The notes under the pieces were generated by a model. That model had not been told where the DNA came from and ran no database searches. It saw only the letters and a list, made by a program, of their open reading frames with translations. The position numbers and the translations under genes were made by a program. A DNA stretch of 64,000 nt. Origin: an uncultured Clostridium sp. GTDB lineage: Bacteria; Bacillota; Clostridia; TANB77; CAG-508. Positions 8,676-16,928 of this stretch are shown here, piece after piece (position 1 is the stretch's first letter; every line of letters begins with the position of its first letter). Location of the stretch: contig CABVAF010000003.1 of assembly GCA_902496295.1 (NCBI GenBank), positions 133,243 through 197,242 of the forward strand. The letters run 5' to 3'.

Positions 8676-9686
8676 ATGGCACAAGTAAAAAATGAAGAAG
8701 AAAAGAAAAAAGAAACAACTAAAAGAGTAACAAAAAAAGCTACAACACCTGAAAAGGTAGCTGGTACTTCAAAAAATAAAGAAGCATCAAAAACTTCTAA
8801 GGGAACAACTGCTAAAAAGCAAACTACTACTAAAAAAAGCACTACAACAAGAAAGCCTAAAGTTGCTAAAGAAGCAGAAAAAATAGAAGAAGTAGCAAAA
8901 AAAGAAAGTGAAGATATAAAAAAAGTAAAAGAAGAAAGCTCTAAAAAGGAAGTTAAAAAAAGAAGTAGTAAAAAAGAACCAGCAGATAAAAAGGATACTA
9001 AAAAGAAAACTACTACTAAAAAAGAAAAAACTACAACAAAAACATCCAAAACAAAAGCATCAAAAAATACTAAAAATGCTAAAGGAAAAGTAACAAAAAT
9101 AATAGGGTCAAGAAAGCAAGAAGAAGTAGAAGAAGATGATGTAGTTATAACAGATGCAAATGAGGCGGATGTTGTTAAAGTAGAAGACAAAGAGAAAATG
9201 CAAATTATGGAAAATGAAGTAAAAAAAGATTTAAAATCTAAAAATAAACTTCCTAAAACAGAAGAAAAGAAATTAAGTTCAGTTGTATTTGAAAACTTGT
9301 GCGTAGCTATAGCTGTTATGATATATTTATTCTTCATACTTTTAGGATTTATGAACATAAAAGAAGAGGTATATATTGTAGACTTAAAAGTATTTAGTTT
9401 TATAATATTAGTTATTGCAATTTTACTATTTGAAAGAGCATATAAAAAAGATAGTGGAAAACTATGTGCTTTTGGTATTGAAACCTTATTCTTATCAATT
9501 GCAACAATGAGTCTTTTATATGTAAATATAGAAGTTCAAAATATATTTTTGCCAATAGCTGCTTCTATATCATTACTTTTTGCAATTTACTATGTAGCAA
9601 AATCAATATACTTGTATAGCAAAATGAAGAAAAAATATTTCGTAGATAACATGAAGGATATTATTCAAAAAGAGGAAAAAGAATAA
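8676..9686 (+). CDS. Lys-rich tail plus four-helix membrane protein, unknown function
   Basis: The ATG at 8676 is chosen because TTAGGAGG lies seven bases before it; a TTG at 8652 lies upstream of that site. The 336-aa protein has about 185 N-terminal residues made of Lys/Thr/Ser/Glu/Ala blocks ('KKSTTTRKPKVAKEAEK', 'KKTTTKKEKTTTKTSKTK'), like histone H1-type or AAKP tails that bind nucleic acid or the acidic envelope. The C-terminal 130 residues contain four hydrophobic helices. The stop is followed 11 bases later by remA, so the two are probably co-transcribed. I do not recognise a characterised family. Confidence 0.75.
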   Translation: MAQVKNEEEKKKETTKRVTKKATTPEKVAGTSKNKEASKTSKGTTAKKQTTTKKSTTTRKPKVAKEAEKIEEVAKKESEDIKKVKEESSKKEVKKRSSKKEPADKKDTKKKTTTKKEKTTTKTSKTKASKNTKNAKGKVTKIIGSRKQEEVEEDDVVITDANEADVVKVEDKEKMQIMENEVKKDLKSKNKLPKTEEKKLSSVVFENLCVAIAVMIYLFFILLGFMNIKEEVYIVDLKVFSFIILVIAILLFERAYKKDSGKLCAFGIETLFLSIATMSLLYVNIEVQNIFLPIAASISLLFAIYYVAKSIYLYSKMKKKYFVDNMKDIIQKEEKE

Positions 9687-9697
9687 GGAGGGATCTT

Positions 9698-9964
9698 ATG
9701 CAACTTATAAACATAGGATTTGGAAATATTGTTTCGGCTAATAGGATTATTGCTATTATAAGCCCAGAATCAGCACCGGTAAAAAGAATTGTACAAGAGG
9801 CAAAAGAAGAAGGAAGAGCAATAGATGCTACATATGGAAGGAGAACAAGAGCGGTAATAATTATGGATTCAGGACATGTTGTTTTATCTGCTGTACAGCC
9901 AGAGACTGTTGCAGGAAGGTTAGACAAAGATGTGGCAACTACTTTGGGAGAAGATAGCGAATAA
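9698..9964 (+). CDS. remA: Extracellular matrix/DNA-binding regulator RemA (DUF370)
   Basis: The 88-aa protein matches RemA throughout: 'LINIGFGNIVSANRIIAIISPESAPVKRIVQEAKE', 'AIDATYGRRTRAVIIMDSGHVVLSAVQPETVAGRL'. In Bacillus subtilis RemA is a ring-forming DNA-binding protein that activates matrix and osmoprotection genes; in Clostridia it usually sits beside gmk and rpoZ, as here. It has a GGAGGGATCTT site before the ATG. Confidence 0.95.
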   Translation: MQLINIGFGNIVSANRIIAIISPESAPVKRIVQEAKEEGRAIDATYGRRTRAVIIMDSGHVVLSAVQPETVAGRLDKDVATTLGEDSE

Positions 9965-10057
9965 TAAAAAGGTAATATGAATTTAAAGTTATAAAATTAA
10001 ACTTTGTAAAATAGTAAAATTAATTTACAAATTCTAAAATTAAATTCATTAAAAGAG

Positions 10058-10086
10058 TATACATTTAGCGAAAAGTGTGGTATAAT
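10058..10086 (+). promoter_or_regulatory. Promoter for rpoZ-gmk
   Basis: TATACA (10058), 17 bp, TATAAT (10081), 35 bp before the rpoZ start codon. The -10 is perfect, the -35 weak. Confidence 0.6.
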
Positions 10087-10120
10087 ACAATTTATTAAAT
10101 TTAATTAGGGGGAATTATTA

Positions 10121-10309
10121 ATGTTAGTTAGACCAACAGTTTTACAATTATTAAAAAATGTAGACAATAGATATGTTTTAGTTACAGCTACTGCAAAAAG
10201 AGCAAGACAAATTGCAGCAGGAAGTAAACCATTAACTTCAAAGGAGGAACCATCACCTGTATCTTATGCTGCTGATGAATTAGCAGAAGGTAAGGTGACA
10301 ATATGTTAG
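10121..10309 (+). CDS. rpoZ: RNA polymerase omega subunit
   Basis: The 62-aa protein is a short omega: 'MLVRPTVLQLLKNVDNRYVLVTATAKRARQI' and '..YAADELAEGKV', including the conserved 'NRY.LV..AAKRARQ' helix that latches the beta-prime C terminus. It promotes RNA polymerase assembly. Its last seven bases overlap the gmk start. An AATTAGGGGGAATTATT ribosome site precedes it. Confidence 0.93.
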   Translation: MLVRPTVLQLLKNVDNRYVLVTATAKRARQIAAGSKPLTSKEEPSPVSYAADELAEGKVTIC

Positions 10310-10884
10310 TTTTACTTTCTGGAGTATCTGGTGCAGGAAAAGATACTATAAAAAAAGAATTAATAAAAAGAATGGACAATGCAGATTCACTACCATCATA
10401 TACAGATAGACTACCAAGAGAAGGAGACATTCCAGGAGAAACATATAACTTTGTTACAACAGAAGAATTTGAAAATATGATAGATAATGGAGATTTATAC
10501 GAATATAGTTTACATCATGAACATTATTATGGCACTTCTAAAAAACTTTTAAATGAAAAAATAAATAATGGGAAAATTATAATAAAAGATATAGAAGTAA
10601 ATGGAGTAGAAAATCTACTAAGAATTTTGAAAGACGATGTTAAAATTGTAACTATCTTTTTAAAAGTTCCAAAAAGCGCTTTGCAAAAAAGATTAGAAAA
10701 TAGAGTAGATAAACCAAGTTTAAAAGAAATACAATTACGTTTAAATAGAATAGATTACGAAGAGTCTAAACTTGGCATGTACGATTATGTAATAAAAAAT
10801 AATAATTTAGAAAAGTCACTAGACATTATACAAGCTATTATAAGAGACGAGTACAATTTAAAAAAAGAAGAGGCTGAATTTTAG
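10303..10884 (+). CDS. gmk: Guanylate kinase
   Basis: The 193-aa protein phosphorylates GMP to GDP. It has the P-loop GVSGAGKDT (residues 6-14), the GMP-binding 'YTDRLPREGD..GE.YNFV' region (Arg and Ser/Tyr contacts), 'LYEYSLHHEHYYGTSK' and 'DKPSLKEIQLRLNR'. The P-loop has Asp where most Gmk proteins have Gly. Translation is probably coupled to rpoZ through the ATGTTAG overlap. Confidence 0.92.
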   Translation: MLVLLSGVSGAGKDTIKKELIKRMDNADSLPSYTDRLPREGDIPGETYNFVTTEEFENMIDNGDLYEYSLHHEHYYGTSKKLLNEKINNGKIIIKDIEVNGVENLLRILKDDVKIVTIFLKVPKSALQKRLENRVDKPSLKEIQLRLNRIDYEESKLGMYDYVIKNNNLEKSLDIIQAIIRDEYNLKKEEAEF

Positions 10885-10911
10885 AAATTGGGGATAGGTT
10901 CAAATTTCCAA
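10885..10911. repeat. Degenerate GGGACAGGTC-type repeat fragment
   Basis: The sequence 'aaattggggataggttcaaatttccaa' begins right after the gmk stop and resembles one arm of the dispersed repeat (compare 32035-32058), with substitutions. Confidence 0.5.
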
Positions 10912-10964
10912 AGTAATTACCAAAATGAAAAAAAGAGATATATTGAGAAAAATTTATAAAACAG

Positions 10965-10994
10965 TTGACAAATAGCCACATCTTATTATATAAT
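10965..10994 (+). promoter_or_regulatory. Promoter of the S10-spc-alpha ribosomal cluster
   Basis: TTGACA (10965), 18 bp, TATAAT (10989). Both hexamers are perfect. It lies 230 bp before rpsJ and so gives a long 5' leader. Confidence 0.85.
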
Positions 10995-11033
10995 ATTCAC
11001 GCATGTATTTGGCGATGAAGTAAGATGTGGCTA
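10973..11033. promoter_or_regulatory. 13-bp perfect inverted repeat spanning the S10 promoter
   Basis: TAGCCACATCTTA (10973-10985) and TAAGATGTGGCTA (11021-11033). The left arm is in the promoter spacer and the right arm near the expected +25. The left arm would not be transcribed from this promoter, so a DNA-level operator or an RNA from an upstream promoter is more likely than a leader hairpin. Confidence 0.6.
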
Positions 11034-11117
11034 CAACCTATTATTTTGTAGGTCTGGAGGGAACTCTTATGGAGTATGTCGTGGCATAGACCAGGCGGTA
11101 AGTTAAAAAGCACTTAT

Positions 11118-11146
11118 TCCAAGATTTCATGCAAGCTTGGATTTTT
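11118..11146 (+). promoter_or_regulatory. Attenuator-like hairpin in the rpsJ leader
   Basis: TCCAAG ... CTTGGA followed by TTTTTA. S10 leaders are often regulated by ribosomal protein L4 or by structured RNA. The leader also holds GGTCT/AGACC arms (about 11050-11090) that could form an alternative fold. Confidence 0.4.
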
Positions 11147-11223
11147 ATATAGGTAACAATGAAACACCAGGGTGCGTTTATAACTTCCGACCATAAAATT
11201 ATATTTTAAGGAGGGAATTTTAA

Positions 11224-11568
11224 ATGGCAACAAAGAAAGAGAGCACAGCAAAGAACACTGTAACAAGTGAAAAAATTAGAATTAGGTTAAAAGCTTATGA
11301 TCATGTTGTTTTAGAACAGTCTGCTGAAAAAATAGTGGATACTGCTAAAAAAACAGGAGCAAAAGTATCAGGACCTATTCCATTACCAACAAAGAAGGAA
11401 ATAGTAACTATTTTACGTTCTCCACACAAACACAAAGATTCAAGAGAGCAATTTGAAATGAGAACACATAAAAGAGTTATAGACATTCTTTACCCAACAC
11501 AAAAAACAGTTGATAGTCTTATGAAAATAGACTTACCAGCAGGTGTTGACATTGAAATTAAATTATAA
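11224..11568 (+). CDS. rpsJ: 30S ribosomal protein S10
   Basis: The 114-aa protein contains the S10 core 'KIRIRLKAYDHVVLEQSAEKIVDTAKKTGA', 'GPIPLPTKKEI.TILRSPHKHKDSREQFEMRTHKR' and 'LPAGVDIEIKL'. It has about 12 extra N-terminal residues (MATKKESTAKNTV) compared with the ~102-aa standard. An AAGGAGGGAATTTTAA site precedes the ATG. It opens the S10 cluster and also serves as NusE in antitermination. Confidence 0.97.
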   Translation: MATKKESTAKNTVTSEKIRIRLKAYDHVVLEQSAEKIVDTAKKTGAKVSGPIPLPTKKEIVTILRSPHKHKDSREQFEMRTHKRVIDILYPTQKTVDSLMKIDLPAGVDIEIKL

Positions 11569-11613
11569 TTTCAAAAATTTATTTTAAAGTATAAAACTTA
11601 AATCAAAAACCAA

Positions 11614-11658
11614 GCTGAATACTTACTAATTAATACAAGTAAAAAAACAATATTCAGC
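11614..11658 (+). promoter_or_regulatory. Stem-loop in the rpsJ-rplC spacer
   Basis: GCTGAATA (11614) and TATTCAGC (11651) can pair, with more pairing inside (ACTTAC / aaGTA). There is no T-run, so it is more likely an RNA-processing or regulatory structure than a terminator. Confidence 0.4.
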
Positions 11659-11682
11659 CAATAGTTAGGAGGAATTACAAAA

Positions 11683-12315
11683 ATGAAAAAAGGATTAATA
11701 GGAAAAAAAGTTGGAATGACACAAATATTTGACGAATCAGGAAAAGTTATTCCAGTAACAGTAATAGAAGCAGGACCATGTGTTGTTGCTCAAATTAAAA
11801 CAACAGAAACAGATGGTTACAATGCTGTTCAATTAAGTTTCGGAGAAATTAAAGAAAAGAAGCTTAACAAACCAGTTAAAGGACATTTTGCAAAAGCAAA
11901 TGTTACACCTAAAAAACATTTAAGAGAATTTAGATTAGATTCTTTAGAAAATGTTAAAGTAGGAGACGAATTAAAAGCAGACGTATTTGCTGCTGGAGAT
12001 AAAATAGATGTTCAAGGAACATCAAAAGGAAAAGGTTTCCAAGGTGTTATTAAACGTCATGGACAATCAAGAGGACCAATGGGACATGGTTCTATGTATC
12101 ATAGAAGACCAGGTTCAATGGGACCAACATCTACACCAGGTAGAGTTTTCAAAGGTAAAAAATTACCAGGACACATGGGAGTAGAGACAGTTACAATTCA
12201 AAACCTAGAAGTTGTAAAAGTAGATTTAGACAAAAATGTAATTTTAGTAAAAGGAAGTGTTCCAGGAGCTAAAGGAGCAGTTCTAAAAATAAAATCATCA
12301 GTTAAAAGTAAATAA
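11683..12315 (+). CDS. rplC: 50S ribosomal protein L3
   Basis: The 210-aa protein is a full L3: 'KKGLIGKKVGMTQIFDESGKVIPVTVIEAGPC', the central loop 'GKGFQGVIKRHGQSRGPMGHGSMYHRRPGSMG' and 'PGRVFKGKKLPGHMG' that reach toward the peptidyl-transferase centre. GTTAGGAGG precedes the start. Second gene of the S10 operon. Confidence 0.98.
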   Translation: MKKGLIGKKVGMTQIFDESGKVIPVTVIEAGPCVVAQIKTTETDGYNAVQLSFGEIKEKKLNKPVKGHFAKANVTPKKHLREFRLDSLENVKVGDELKADVFAAGDKIDVQGTSKGKGFQGVIKRHGQSRGPMGHGSMYHRRPGSMGPTSTPGRVFKGKKLPGHMGVETVTIQNLEVVKVDLDKNVILVKGSVPGAKGAVLKIKSSVKSK

Positions 12316-12331
12316 TAAGGAGGGAAAGTAA

Positions 12332-12955
12332 ATGCCTAAGGTAGACGTATATGATATAGCTGGTAAAAAAGTAGACACTGTTGAACTTAAAGACGAAGTA
12401 TTTGGTATAGAACCAAACGAAGCTGTTGTACATAGTGTTTTAGTTAATTACTTAGCAAATCAAAGACAAGGTACACAAAGTACAAAAACAAGAGCAGAAG
12501 TTTCTGGTGGTGGAAGAAAACCATGGAGACAAAAAGGAACAGGTAGAGCTAGACAAGGAAGTATAAGAGCTCCACAATGGATAAAAGGTGGTATTGCATT
12601 AGGACCAAAACCACGTTCATACAAATATACTGTTAACAAAAAAGAAAAGAGATTAGCAATTAAATCTGTTTTAAGTTCTAAAGTTTTAGAAAAAGAATTA
12701 ACAGTAGTAAATGAAATAAAATTAAAAGAAATTAAGACAAAAGAAATGCAAAAAGCATTAAACAATTTAAAAGTAGAAGGAAAAACATTAATTCTTTTAC
12801 CAGAAAAAAATGAAACTGTACAAAAATCAGCAAGAAATATTGAAGGAGTTAAAACAACATTAGTTAATACAATTAATGTTTATGACTTATTAAAATATAA
12901 AAATCTTGTAGTTACATTAGATACAGTTAAGAAATTAGAGGAGGTGTACGCATAA
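12332..12955 (+). CDS. rplD: 50S ribosomal protein L4
   Basis: The 207-aa protein has the L4 hallmarks: 'AVVHSVLVNYLANQRQGTQSTKTRAEVSGGGRKPWRQKGTGRARQGS' tentacle loop and 'GPKPRSY'. In many bacteria L4 represses its own operon. Its stop overlaps the rplW start (TAATG), giving translational coupling. Confidence 0.98.
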   Translation: MPKVDVYDIAGKKVDTVELKDEVFGIEPNEAVVHSVLVNYLANQRQGTQSTKTRAEVSGGGRKPWRQKGTGRARQGSIRAPQWIKGGIALGPKPRSYKYTVNKKEKRLAIKSVLSSKVLEKELTVVNEIKLKEIKTKEMQKALNNLKVEGKTLILLPEKNETVQKSARNIEGVKTTLVNTINVYDLLKYKNLVVTLDTVKKLEEVYA

Positions 12956-13302
12956 TGTTAGCAGAAGAAATAATATTAGCTCCAGTAGTAACAGAAAAAA
13001 GTAATGATGGTTTACAAGCTGGAAAGTATACCTTTAAAGTAAATAAAAAAGCAACTAAGGTTGATATAAAAAATGCAGTTGAAAAATTATTTGAAGTTAA
13101 AGTATTAAATGTTAACACAATGACAGTTAAAGGAAAAGAAAAAAGAGTTGGAAGAAATGTTGGAAAAACATCTGACTGGAAAAAAGCAATAGTTACAATA
13201 GATACTACAGCTTCTGAAAAAACATACCTTGCTAAAGGTGGAAAAGAAGTTAAAGTTTCTAAGAAGTATAAAGATTCTATAGACGAATTTATGGGAGCTT
13301 AA
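12955..13302 (+). CDS. rplW: 50S ribosomal protein L23
   Basis: The 115-aa protein shows 'IILAPVVTEKSNDGLQAGKYTFKVNKKATKVDIKNAVEKLFEVKVLNVNTMTVKGKEKRVG', the standard L23 pattern. L23 sits at the exit tunnel and docks trigger factor and SRP. The C terminus is extended by about 15 residues beyond typical L23. Confidence 0.97.
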   Translation: MLAEEIILAPVVTEKSNDGLQAGKYTFKVNKKATKVDIKNAVEKLFEVKVLNVNTMTVKGKEKRVGRNVGKTSDWKKAIVTIDTTASEKTYLAKGGKEVKVSKKYKDSIDEFMGA

Positions 13303-13412
13303 CTCCAAAAAAGTTTATCTAGAGAGAATAAACTAGGATAATAAACTAATATCTGCTAATGCAGGGCAGGAAAATAAAACTGCAAAATATAATTTTAAAG
13401 GAGAAATTAACA

Positions 13413-14240
13413 ATGGGAATGAAACATTTTAGAGCTTATACTCCATCAAGAAGACATATGACAGTTTCTACATTTGATGAGATAACAAAGAAAACTCCTG
13501 AAAAATCTTTACTTGCTAAAAAGAAAGAAAAAGCAGGAAGAAACTCATATGGTAGAATTACAGTAAGACATCAAGGTGGAGGAAACAGACAAAAATACAG
13601 AATAGTAGATTTTAAAAGAAATAAAGTTGATATGCCAGCAACAGTAATTGGTATAGAATATGATCCAAACAGAAGTGCAAACATAGCATTAATCCAATAT
13701 GAAGATGGAGAAAAAGCTTATATATTAGCACCTGTAGGATTAAAAGATGGAGACAAAGTTGTATCTGGAGATAAAGCAGATATAAAACCAGGAAATTGTA
13801 TGAGAATAGAAAACATACCAGTAGGTACTATGATTCACAACATAGAGTTTAATCCTGGCCAAGGAGGAAAGGCTGTTAGAGCAGCAGGACAAGAAGCACA
13901 ACTTATGGCTAAAGAAGGAAAATATGCTCATGTTAGATTACCTTCTGGAGAAATGAGACTAGTTATGGCTGTATGTAAAGCTACAATAGGAACAGTTGGA
14001 AATGCAGACCATGAAAATGTAAATATTGGTAAAGCCGGAAGAAAGAGACATATGGGTATCAGACCTACAGTAAGAGGATCTGTAATGAACCCAGTAGATC
14101 ACCCTCATGGTGGTGGTGAAGGTAAGTCTCCAGTTGGACATAGTGGACCATTAACACCTTGGGGCAAACCAGCATTAGGATACAAGACAAGAAAGAAAAA
14201 TAAAAATACAGATAAATTTATAGTTAAGAGGAGGAAGTAG
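13413..14240 (+). CDS. rplB: 50S ribosomal protein L2
   Basis: The start is ATG 13413 (MGMKHFRAYTPSRRH), preceded by AAAGGAGAAATT; an in-frame codon at 13359 has no such site. The 275-aa protein carries 'RNSYGRITVRHQGGGNRQKYRIVDFKR', 'IEYDPNRSANIALI' and the C-terminal 'NPVDHPHGGGEGKSPVG' with the conserved histidine near the peptidyl-transferase centre. Confidence 0.98.
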   Translation: MGMKHFRAYTPSRRHMTVSTFDEITKKTPEKSLLAKKKEKAGRNSYGRITVRHQGGGNRQKYRIVDFKRNKVDMPATVIGIEYDPNRSANIALIQYEDGEKAYILAPVGLKDGDKVVSGDKADIKPGNCMRIENIPVGTMIHNIEFNPGQGGKAVRAAGQEAQLMAKEGKYAHVRLPSGEMRLVMAVCKATIGTVGNADHENVNIGKAGRKRHMGIRPTVRGSVMNPVDHPHGGGEGKSPVGHSGPLTPWGKPALGYKTRKKNKNTDKFIVKRRK

Positions 14241-14243
14241 AAT

Positions 14244-14522
14244 ATGTCAAGATCAAGTAAAAAAGCACCTTTCGTTGCACCAGAGTTAATGAAAAGAATC
14301 GAAGCAATGAATGAAAGCGGCAAAAAAGAAGTATTAAAAACATGGTCAAGAGCTTCTACAATCTATCCACAAATGGTAGGTCATACCATAGCTGTACATG
14401 ATGGTAGAAAACATGTACCTGTTTATATAACAGAAGAAATGATAGGACATAAATTAGGAGAGTTTGCACCTACAAGAACATTTAAAGGTCATGCAGGAGA
14501 CAAAACTACTACTAATAAATAA
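14244..14522 (+). CDS. rpsS: 30S ribosomal protein S19
   Basis: The 92-aa protein reads 'SRSSKKAPFVAPELMKRIEAMNESGKKEVLKTWSRASTIYPQMVGHTIAVHDGRKHVPVYITEEMIGHKLGEFAPTRTF', a complete S19 in the head of the small subunit. It starts three bases after rplB. Confidence 0.98.
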   Translation: MSRSSKKAPFVAPELMKRIEAMNESGKKEVLKTWSRASTIYPQMVGHTIAVHDGRKHVPVYITEEMIGHKLGEFAPTRTFKGHAGDKTTTNK

Positions 14523-14571
14523 TTAAGTATTAGAGAAATTAGCATAAAAATTATTTAAGGAGGGAATTTAA

Positions 14572-14940
14572 GTGGAAAAGCAAGAAGTTCGTGAGGAAGT
14601 AATTCCAAAGGCTGAAGCAACTCTTAAGTATGCTAGAATATCAAGCAGAAAAGTAAAAATAGTAGCAGATTTAATAAGAGGTAAAAATGTTGATGAAGCT
14701 TTAGCAATAGTAAAATATACACCAAAAGCTGCATCTGAGATTATAGAAAAATTATTAAAATCAGCAATAGCAAATGCTGAAAATAACCATAGTATGGCTC
14801 ATGAAAAATTATATATTGACGAAATTTATGCAAACCAAGGGCCTACATTAAAAAGAATTAGACCAGCTGCAAAAGGTTCAGCTGTGAGAATAAGAAAGAG
14901 AACAAGTCATATTACAATAGTTTTAAAGGAAAGGAGCTAA
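14572..14940 (+). CDS. rplV: 50S ribosomal protein L22
   Basis: GTG start at 14572 behind AAGGAGGGAATTTAA. The 122-aa protein has 'ATLKYARISSRKVKIVADLIRGKNVDEALAIVKYTPKAAS' and the exit-tunnel hairpin 'GPTLKRIRPAAKGSAVRIRKRTSHITIVL'. An acidic N-terminal extension (MEKQEVREEVIPK) is present. Confidence 0.97.
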   Translation: MEKQEVREEVIPKAEATLKYARISSRKVKIVADLIRGKNVDEALAIVKYTPKAASEIIEKLLKSAIANAENNHSMAHEKLYIDEIYANQGPTLKRIRPAAKGSAVRIRKRTSHITIVLKERS

Positions 14941-14946
14941 AATAAA

Positions 14947-15609
14947 ATGGGACAAAAAGTAAATCCAGAAGGATTAAGAGTAGGCGTTATAAAAGAATGG
15001 AGTTCTAAATGGTATGCAGATTCTAAACATTTTGGAGACTATTTAGTTGAAGATCATAAAATTCGTGAATATATAAAGAAAAAATTATATGTTGCAGGAA
15101 TTGCTAAAATCGAAATAGAAAGAACAGCTAAATTTGTTAAAGTTAATGTTTATACAGCAAAACCAGGTTTAGTAATAGGAAAAGGTGGAAACCTTGCTGA
15201 AGTATTAAAGAAAGAATTAGAAAAAATGATTAACAAAGAAGTTAATCTAAATATAGTTGAAGTTAAAAATGCAGACTTAGATGCACAATTAGTTGCAGAA
15301 AACATTGCCGGACAATTAGAGAGAAGAATTTCTTTCAGAAGAGCAATGAAACAATGTATGCAAAAAACAATGAGTTCAGGAGCATTAGGAATTAAAACAT
15401 CTGTATCAGGAAGATTAGGTGGAGCAGATATGGCTAGAACTGAATTCTACAAAGAGGGAACAATTCCACTTCAAACTTTAAGAGCAGATATCGACTACGG
15501 ATTTGCAGAAGCAGATACTACTTATGGAAAGATAGGTGTTAAAGTTTGGATTTATAGAGGAGAAGTTCTTCCATCTAAGAAACAAAAAGTGGAAGGAGGA
15601 GACCAATAA
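14947..15609 (+). CDS. rpsC: 30S ribosomal protein S3
   Basis: The 220-aa protein has the KH domain 'PGLVIGKGGNLAEVLKKELEK' and 'RISFRRAMKQCMQKTMSSGALGIKTSVSGRLGGADMAR'. It lines the mRNA entry channel. The stop overlaps the rplP start (TAATG). Confidence 0.98.
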   Translation: MGQKVNPEGLRVGVIKEWSSKWYADSKHFGDYLVEDHKIREYIKKKLYVAGIAKIEIERTAKFVKVNVYTAKPGLVIGKGGNLAEVLKKELEKMINKEVNLNIVEVKNADLDAQLVAENIAGQLERRISFRRAMKQCMQKTMSSGALGIKTSVSGRLGGADMARTEFYKEGTIPLQTLRADIDYGFAEADTTYGKIGVKVWIYRGEVLPSKKQKVEGGDQ

Positions 15610-16058
15610 TGCCAGTAATGCCAAAAAAGACTAAATATAGAAAACAACAAAAAGGTAGAATAAGAGGTAAAGCAACAAGAGGAAACAGAGTTACAGACGG
15701 AGAATATGGTTTACAATCATTAGAATTAGGATTAATTACTTCTAATCAAATAGAAGCAGCCCGTGTTGCTATGACTCGTTATATAAAAAGAGGTGGAAAG
15801 GTTTGGATTAAAATCTTCCCAGACAAACCAATAACAACAAAACCTATTGGTACTCGTATGGGTAAAGGTAAAGGTGCTGTTGAATACTGGGTTGCACCAG
15901 TAAAACCAGGCAGAGTTATGTTTGAAATTGCAGGAGTAGCAGAAGATGTTGCAAGAGAAGCTTTAAGACTTGCTGCAAATAAACTATCTGTAAAATGTAA
16001 GTTTGTCAAAAGAGAAACTGAAGTAGGTGGTGATAATGATGAAGATGAACAAAATTAA
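15609..16058 (+). CDS. rplP: 50S ribosomal protein L16
   Basis: The 149-aa protein has 'MPKKTKYRKQQKGRIRGKATRGNRV', 'ARVAMTRYIKRGGKVWIKIFPDKPITTKPIGTRMGKGKGAVEYWVAPVKPG'. An acidic C-terminal tail (EVGGDNDEDEQN) overlaps the first codons of rpmC. ATG 15609 is spaced nine bases from AGGAGG; ATG 15618 is an alternative. Confidence 0.97.
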   Translation: MPVMPKKTKYRKQQKGRIRGKATRGNRVTDGEYGLQSLELGLITSNQIEAARVAMTRYIKRGGKVWIKIFPDKPITTKPIGTRMGKGKGAVEYWVAPVKPGRVMFEIAGVAEDVAREALRLAANKLSVKCKFVKRETEVGGDNDEDEQN

Positions 16059-16236
16059 AGAAATGTCTTCACCAGATTTAGAAAAAGAATTAGGAGAGCT
16101 AAAAACAGAGTTATTTAAACTAAGATTTAGTTTAGCAACACATGGTTTAGATAATCCTATGAAAATCAAAGAAGTGAAAAAAGACATTGCAAGAATAAAT
16201 ACAGAATTAAGACAAAGAGAATTAGCAAATAAATAA
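16039..16236 (+). CDS. rpmC: 50S ribosomal protein L29
   Basis: ATG 16039 gives MKMNKIKEMSSPDLEKELGELKTELFKLRFSLATHGLDNPMKIKEVKKDIARINTELRQREL (65 aa), the normal L29 length and start; AGGTGG lies eight bases upstream. It overlaps the end of rplP by 20 bases, suggesting coupling. ATG 16036 is equally possible. Confidence 0.94.
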   Translation: MKMNKIKEMSSPDLEKELGELKTELFKLRFSLATHGLDNPMKIKEVKKDIARINTELRQRELANK

Positions 16237-16253
16237 AGAAAGGAGATATTCGA

Positions 16254-16517
16254 ATGGAAGAAAGAAATCTTCGTAAAGTAATGATAGGAACTGTTAGCTC
16301 AGATAAAATGGATAAGACAGTAGTAGTTTCTGTTGAGACAAGAGAAATGAATAAATTATATGGCAAAATTGAAAAAAGAACATACAAGCTAAAAGCTCAT
16401 GACGAAAACAATGAATGCCATATCGGTGATAAAGTAAAAGTAATGGAAACAAGACCTCTATCTAAAGATAAGAGATGGAGAGTAGTTGAAATTGTAGAAA
16501 AAGCTGTTATAAAATAA
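16254..16517 (+). CDS. rpsQ: 30S ribosomal protein S17
   Basis: The 87-aa protein shows 'RKVMIGTVSSDKMDKTVVVSVETREMNKLYGKIEKRTYKLKAHDENNECHIGDKVKVMETRPLSKDKRWRVVEIVEKA', the complete OB-fold S17. AAAGGAGATATTCGA precedes the ATG. Confidence 0.97.
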   Translation: MEERNLRKVMIGTVSSDKMDKTVVVSVETREMNKLYGKIEKRTYKLKAHDENNECHIGDKVKVMETRPLSKDKRWRVVEIVEKAVIK

Positions 16518-16537
16518 TTAAAAAGGAGGATAACACA

Positions 16538-16906
16538 ATGGTACAACAACAATCTATATTAAAAGTTGCTGACAACACTGGTGCAAAAGAGATTATGTGC
16601 ATTAGATGTTTAGGTGGATCTTACAGAAAATATGCCGGAATTGGTGATATAATAGTTGCATCTGTTAAATCAGCTACACCAGGTGGCGTTGTAAAAAAAG
16701 GTGATGTTGTAAAAGCTGTTGTAGTAAGAACTAAAAAACCAATAAGAAGAGCAGATGGTTCTTATTTAAGATTTGATGAAAATGCAGCAGTTATTATAAA
16801 AGACGATAAAACACCAAGAGGTACACGTATATTTGGACCTGTTGCAAGAGAATTAAGAGATGGAGAATATATGAAAATTCTTTCTCTAGCTCCAGAAGTT
16901 CTATAA
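16538..16906 (+). CDS. rplN: 50S ribosomal protein L14
   Basis: The 122-aa protein reads 'MVQQQSILKVADNTGAKEIMCIRCLGGS', 'GDIIVASVKSATPGGVVKKGDVVKAVVVRTKK' and 'GTRIFGPVARELR', a complete L14. First gene of the spc half of the cluster; no separate promoter is evident. Confidence 0.98.
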   Translation: MVQQQSILKVADNTGAKEIMCIRCLGGSYRKYAGIGDIIVASVKSATPGGVVKKGDVVKAVVVRTKKPIRRADGSYLRFDENAAVIIKDDKTPRGTRIFGPVARELRDGEYMKILSLAPEVL

Positions 16907-16928
16907 TAAAGAAAAAGAGGTGAAAGCA

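Noticed and set aside
8624..9358. Reverse-strand 244-aa frame rich in Ser/Phe
   Set aside because: Antisense shadow of the Lys/Thr-rich gene at 8676.
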